DNA from: JALEFZ01 sp964564415
GTDB taxonomy: Bacteria > Bacteroidota > Bacteroidia > J057
NCBI GenBank assembly: GCA_964564415.1
Contig: CAZMAV010000004.1
Location: 124,001-188,000, forward strand
Direction: 5' to 3'
Length of the DNA: 64,000 nucleotides
This document shows, piece by piece, positions 63,892-64,000 of this stretch. The translations under genes were made by a program, and so were the position numbers. The notes beneath the pieces are model-generated. The model searched no databases. It saw nothing but the letters and a program-made list of their open reading frames with translations, and had not been told where the DNA came from. Every line of letters begins with the position of its first letter. The first letter of the stretch is position 1.

Positions 63892-64000
63892 ATGAGTACC
63901 GTGAGTAAATTATTTCCCGAGCCGAATGCAATCGCTCTGGAAAACACCCTCAATGAGTTGGTCCTAGCCTTCAACCAAAAGCGTCAGTCCCTGTTAGATC
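63892..64000 (+). CDS. Start of an unknown gene running off the window
   Basis: An ATG at 63892 opens a frame with no stop to the window end: MSTVSKLFPEPNAIALENTL then continuing NELVLAFNQK. The 36 visible residues predict helix; no family can be named. The 237-base region before it is AT-rich with partial promoter matches only. Confidence 0.55.
   Translation, partial: MSTVSKLFPEPNAIALENTLNELVLAFNQKRQSLLD

Noticed and set aside
1..64000. tRNA, rRNA, CRISPR arrays, integrases or a complete insertion sequence
   Set aside because: Intergenic regions were read for cloverleaf T-arm motifs, regular spaced repeats and transposase catalytic domains; none were found.

Overview
The window looks like a chromosomal segment of a Bacteroidota bacterium with moderate GC content. 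The evidence is: two upstream sites matching the Bacteroidota promoter form TTTG-N17/19-TAnnTTTG, secreted proteins ending in type-A-like T9SS sorting tails, a CcmB-CcmC-CcmD-CcmE-CcmF cytochrome c maturation operon with a cysteine-type CcmE, a carbamoyl-phosphate synthase large subunit without the C-terminal regulatory domain, CruF/CruG-like carotenoid genes, and weak or absent Shine-Dalgarno sites. A family-level assignment cannot be made from the sequence alone. No rRNA, tRNA, CRISPR array, prophage or complete insertion sequence was seen.

Layout. 1-12.5 kb: the end of a zinc-ribbon/membrane protein, an AddA-like helicase-nuclease, a small coiled-coil gene, a decayed AraC-type regulator, a methyltransferase, a stop-interrupted lipoprotein, a nitrilase-superfamily amidase, two small hypotheticals, a structured noncoding stretch with an orphan terminator, an IMPase-family phosphatase, a phasin-like gene facing a lone IS630-type helix-turn-helix gene across a palindrome, and an esterase. 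12.5-25 kb: a nucleoside transporter with an extra secreted domain, a large unknown secreted protein, an ECF sigma factor with a putative anti-sigma partner, alkaline phosphatase, GlnRS, an acyl-CoA ligase and an Ntn-hydrolase acylase. 25-31.4 kb: a broken nitrilase and the ccm operon. 31.4-44.1 kb: DinB-like protein, T9SS cargo, IspD, QueA, a live/dead pair of outer-membrane barrel paralogues, CarB with a clear promoter, a PDZ-alpha/beta hydrolase, MltD-like transglycosylase, GatA and TatA. 44.3-64 kb: pyridoxal kinase, HAD phosphatase, GNAT, carotenoid genes, barrel proteins, T9SS cargo, a half-size asparaginase, lipoproteins, the clpP-clpX operon, a subtilisin-like protease, a tandem UspA protein, a MarR regulator, a methyltransferase and the start of a gene running off the window.

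How the genes work together. The clearest units are ccmBCDEF (heme delivery and ligation to cytochromes c; no ATPase gene ccmA here), clpP-clpX (protein quality control), tatA-gatA, the sigma/anti-sigma pair, the CruG-like/CruF overlap (carotenoid end-group hydration and glycosylation) and the lipoprotein/membrane protein pair at 52.8-53.9 kb. Much of the rest is envelope biology: T9SS cargo, barrels and lipoproteins.

The most striking regional property is gene decay. In the first 36 kb there are four genes whose product can be followed across in-frame stops or frameshifts, plus a bare signal-peptide stub and a transposase-type HTH with no catalytic half, while essential genes nearby are intact. 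No fully new multi-gene system could be demonstrated. The best candidates for new biology are the structured noncoding region at 9.3-9.62 kb, the 19-bp palindrome before the HTH gene, and the transporter with the fused secreted domain.
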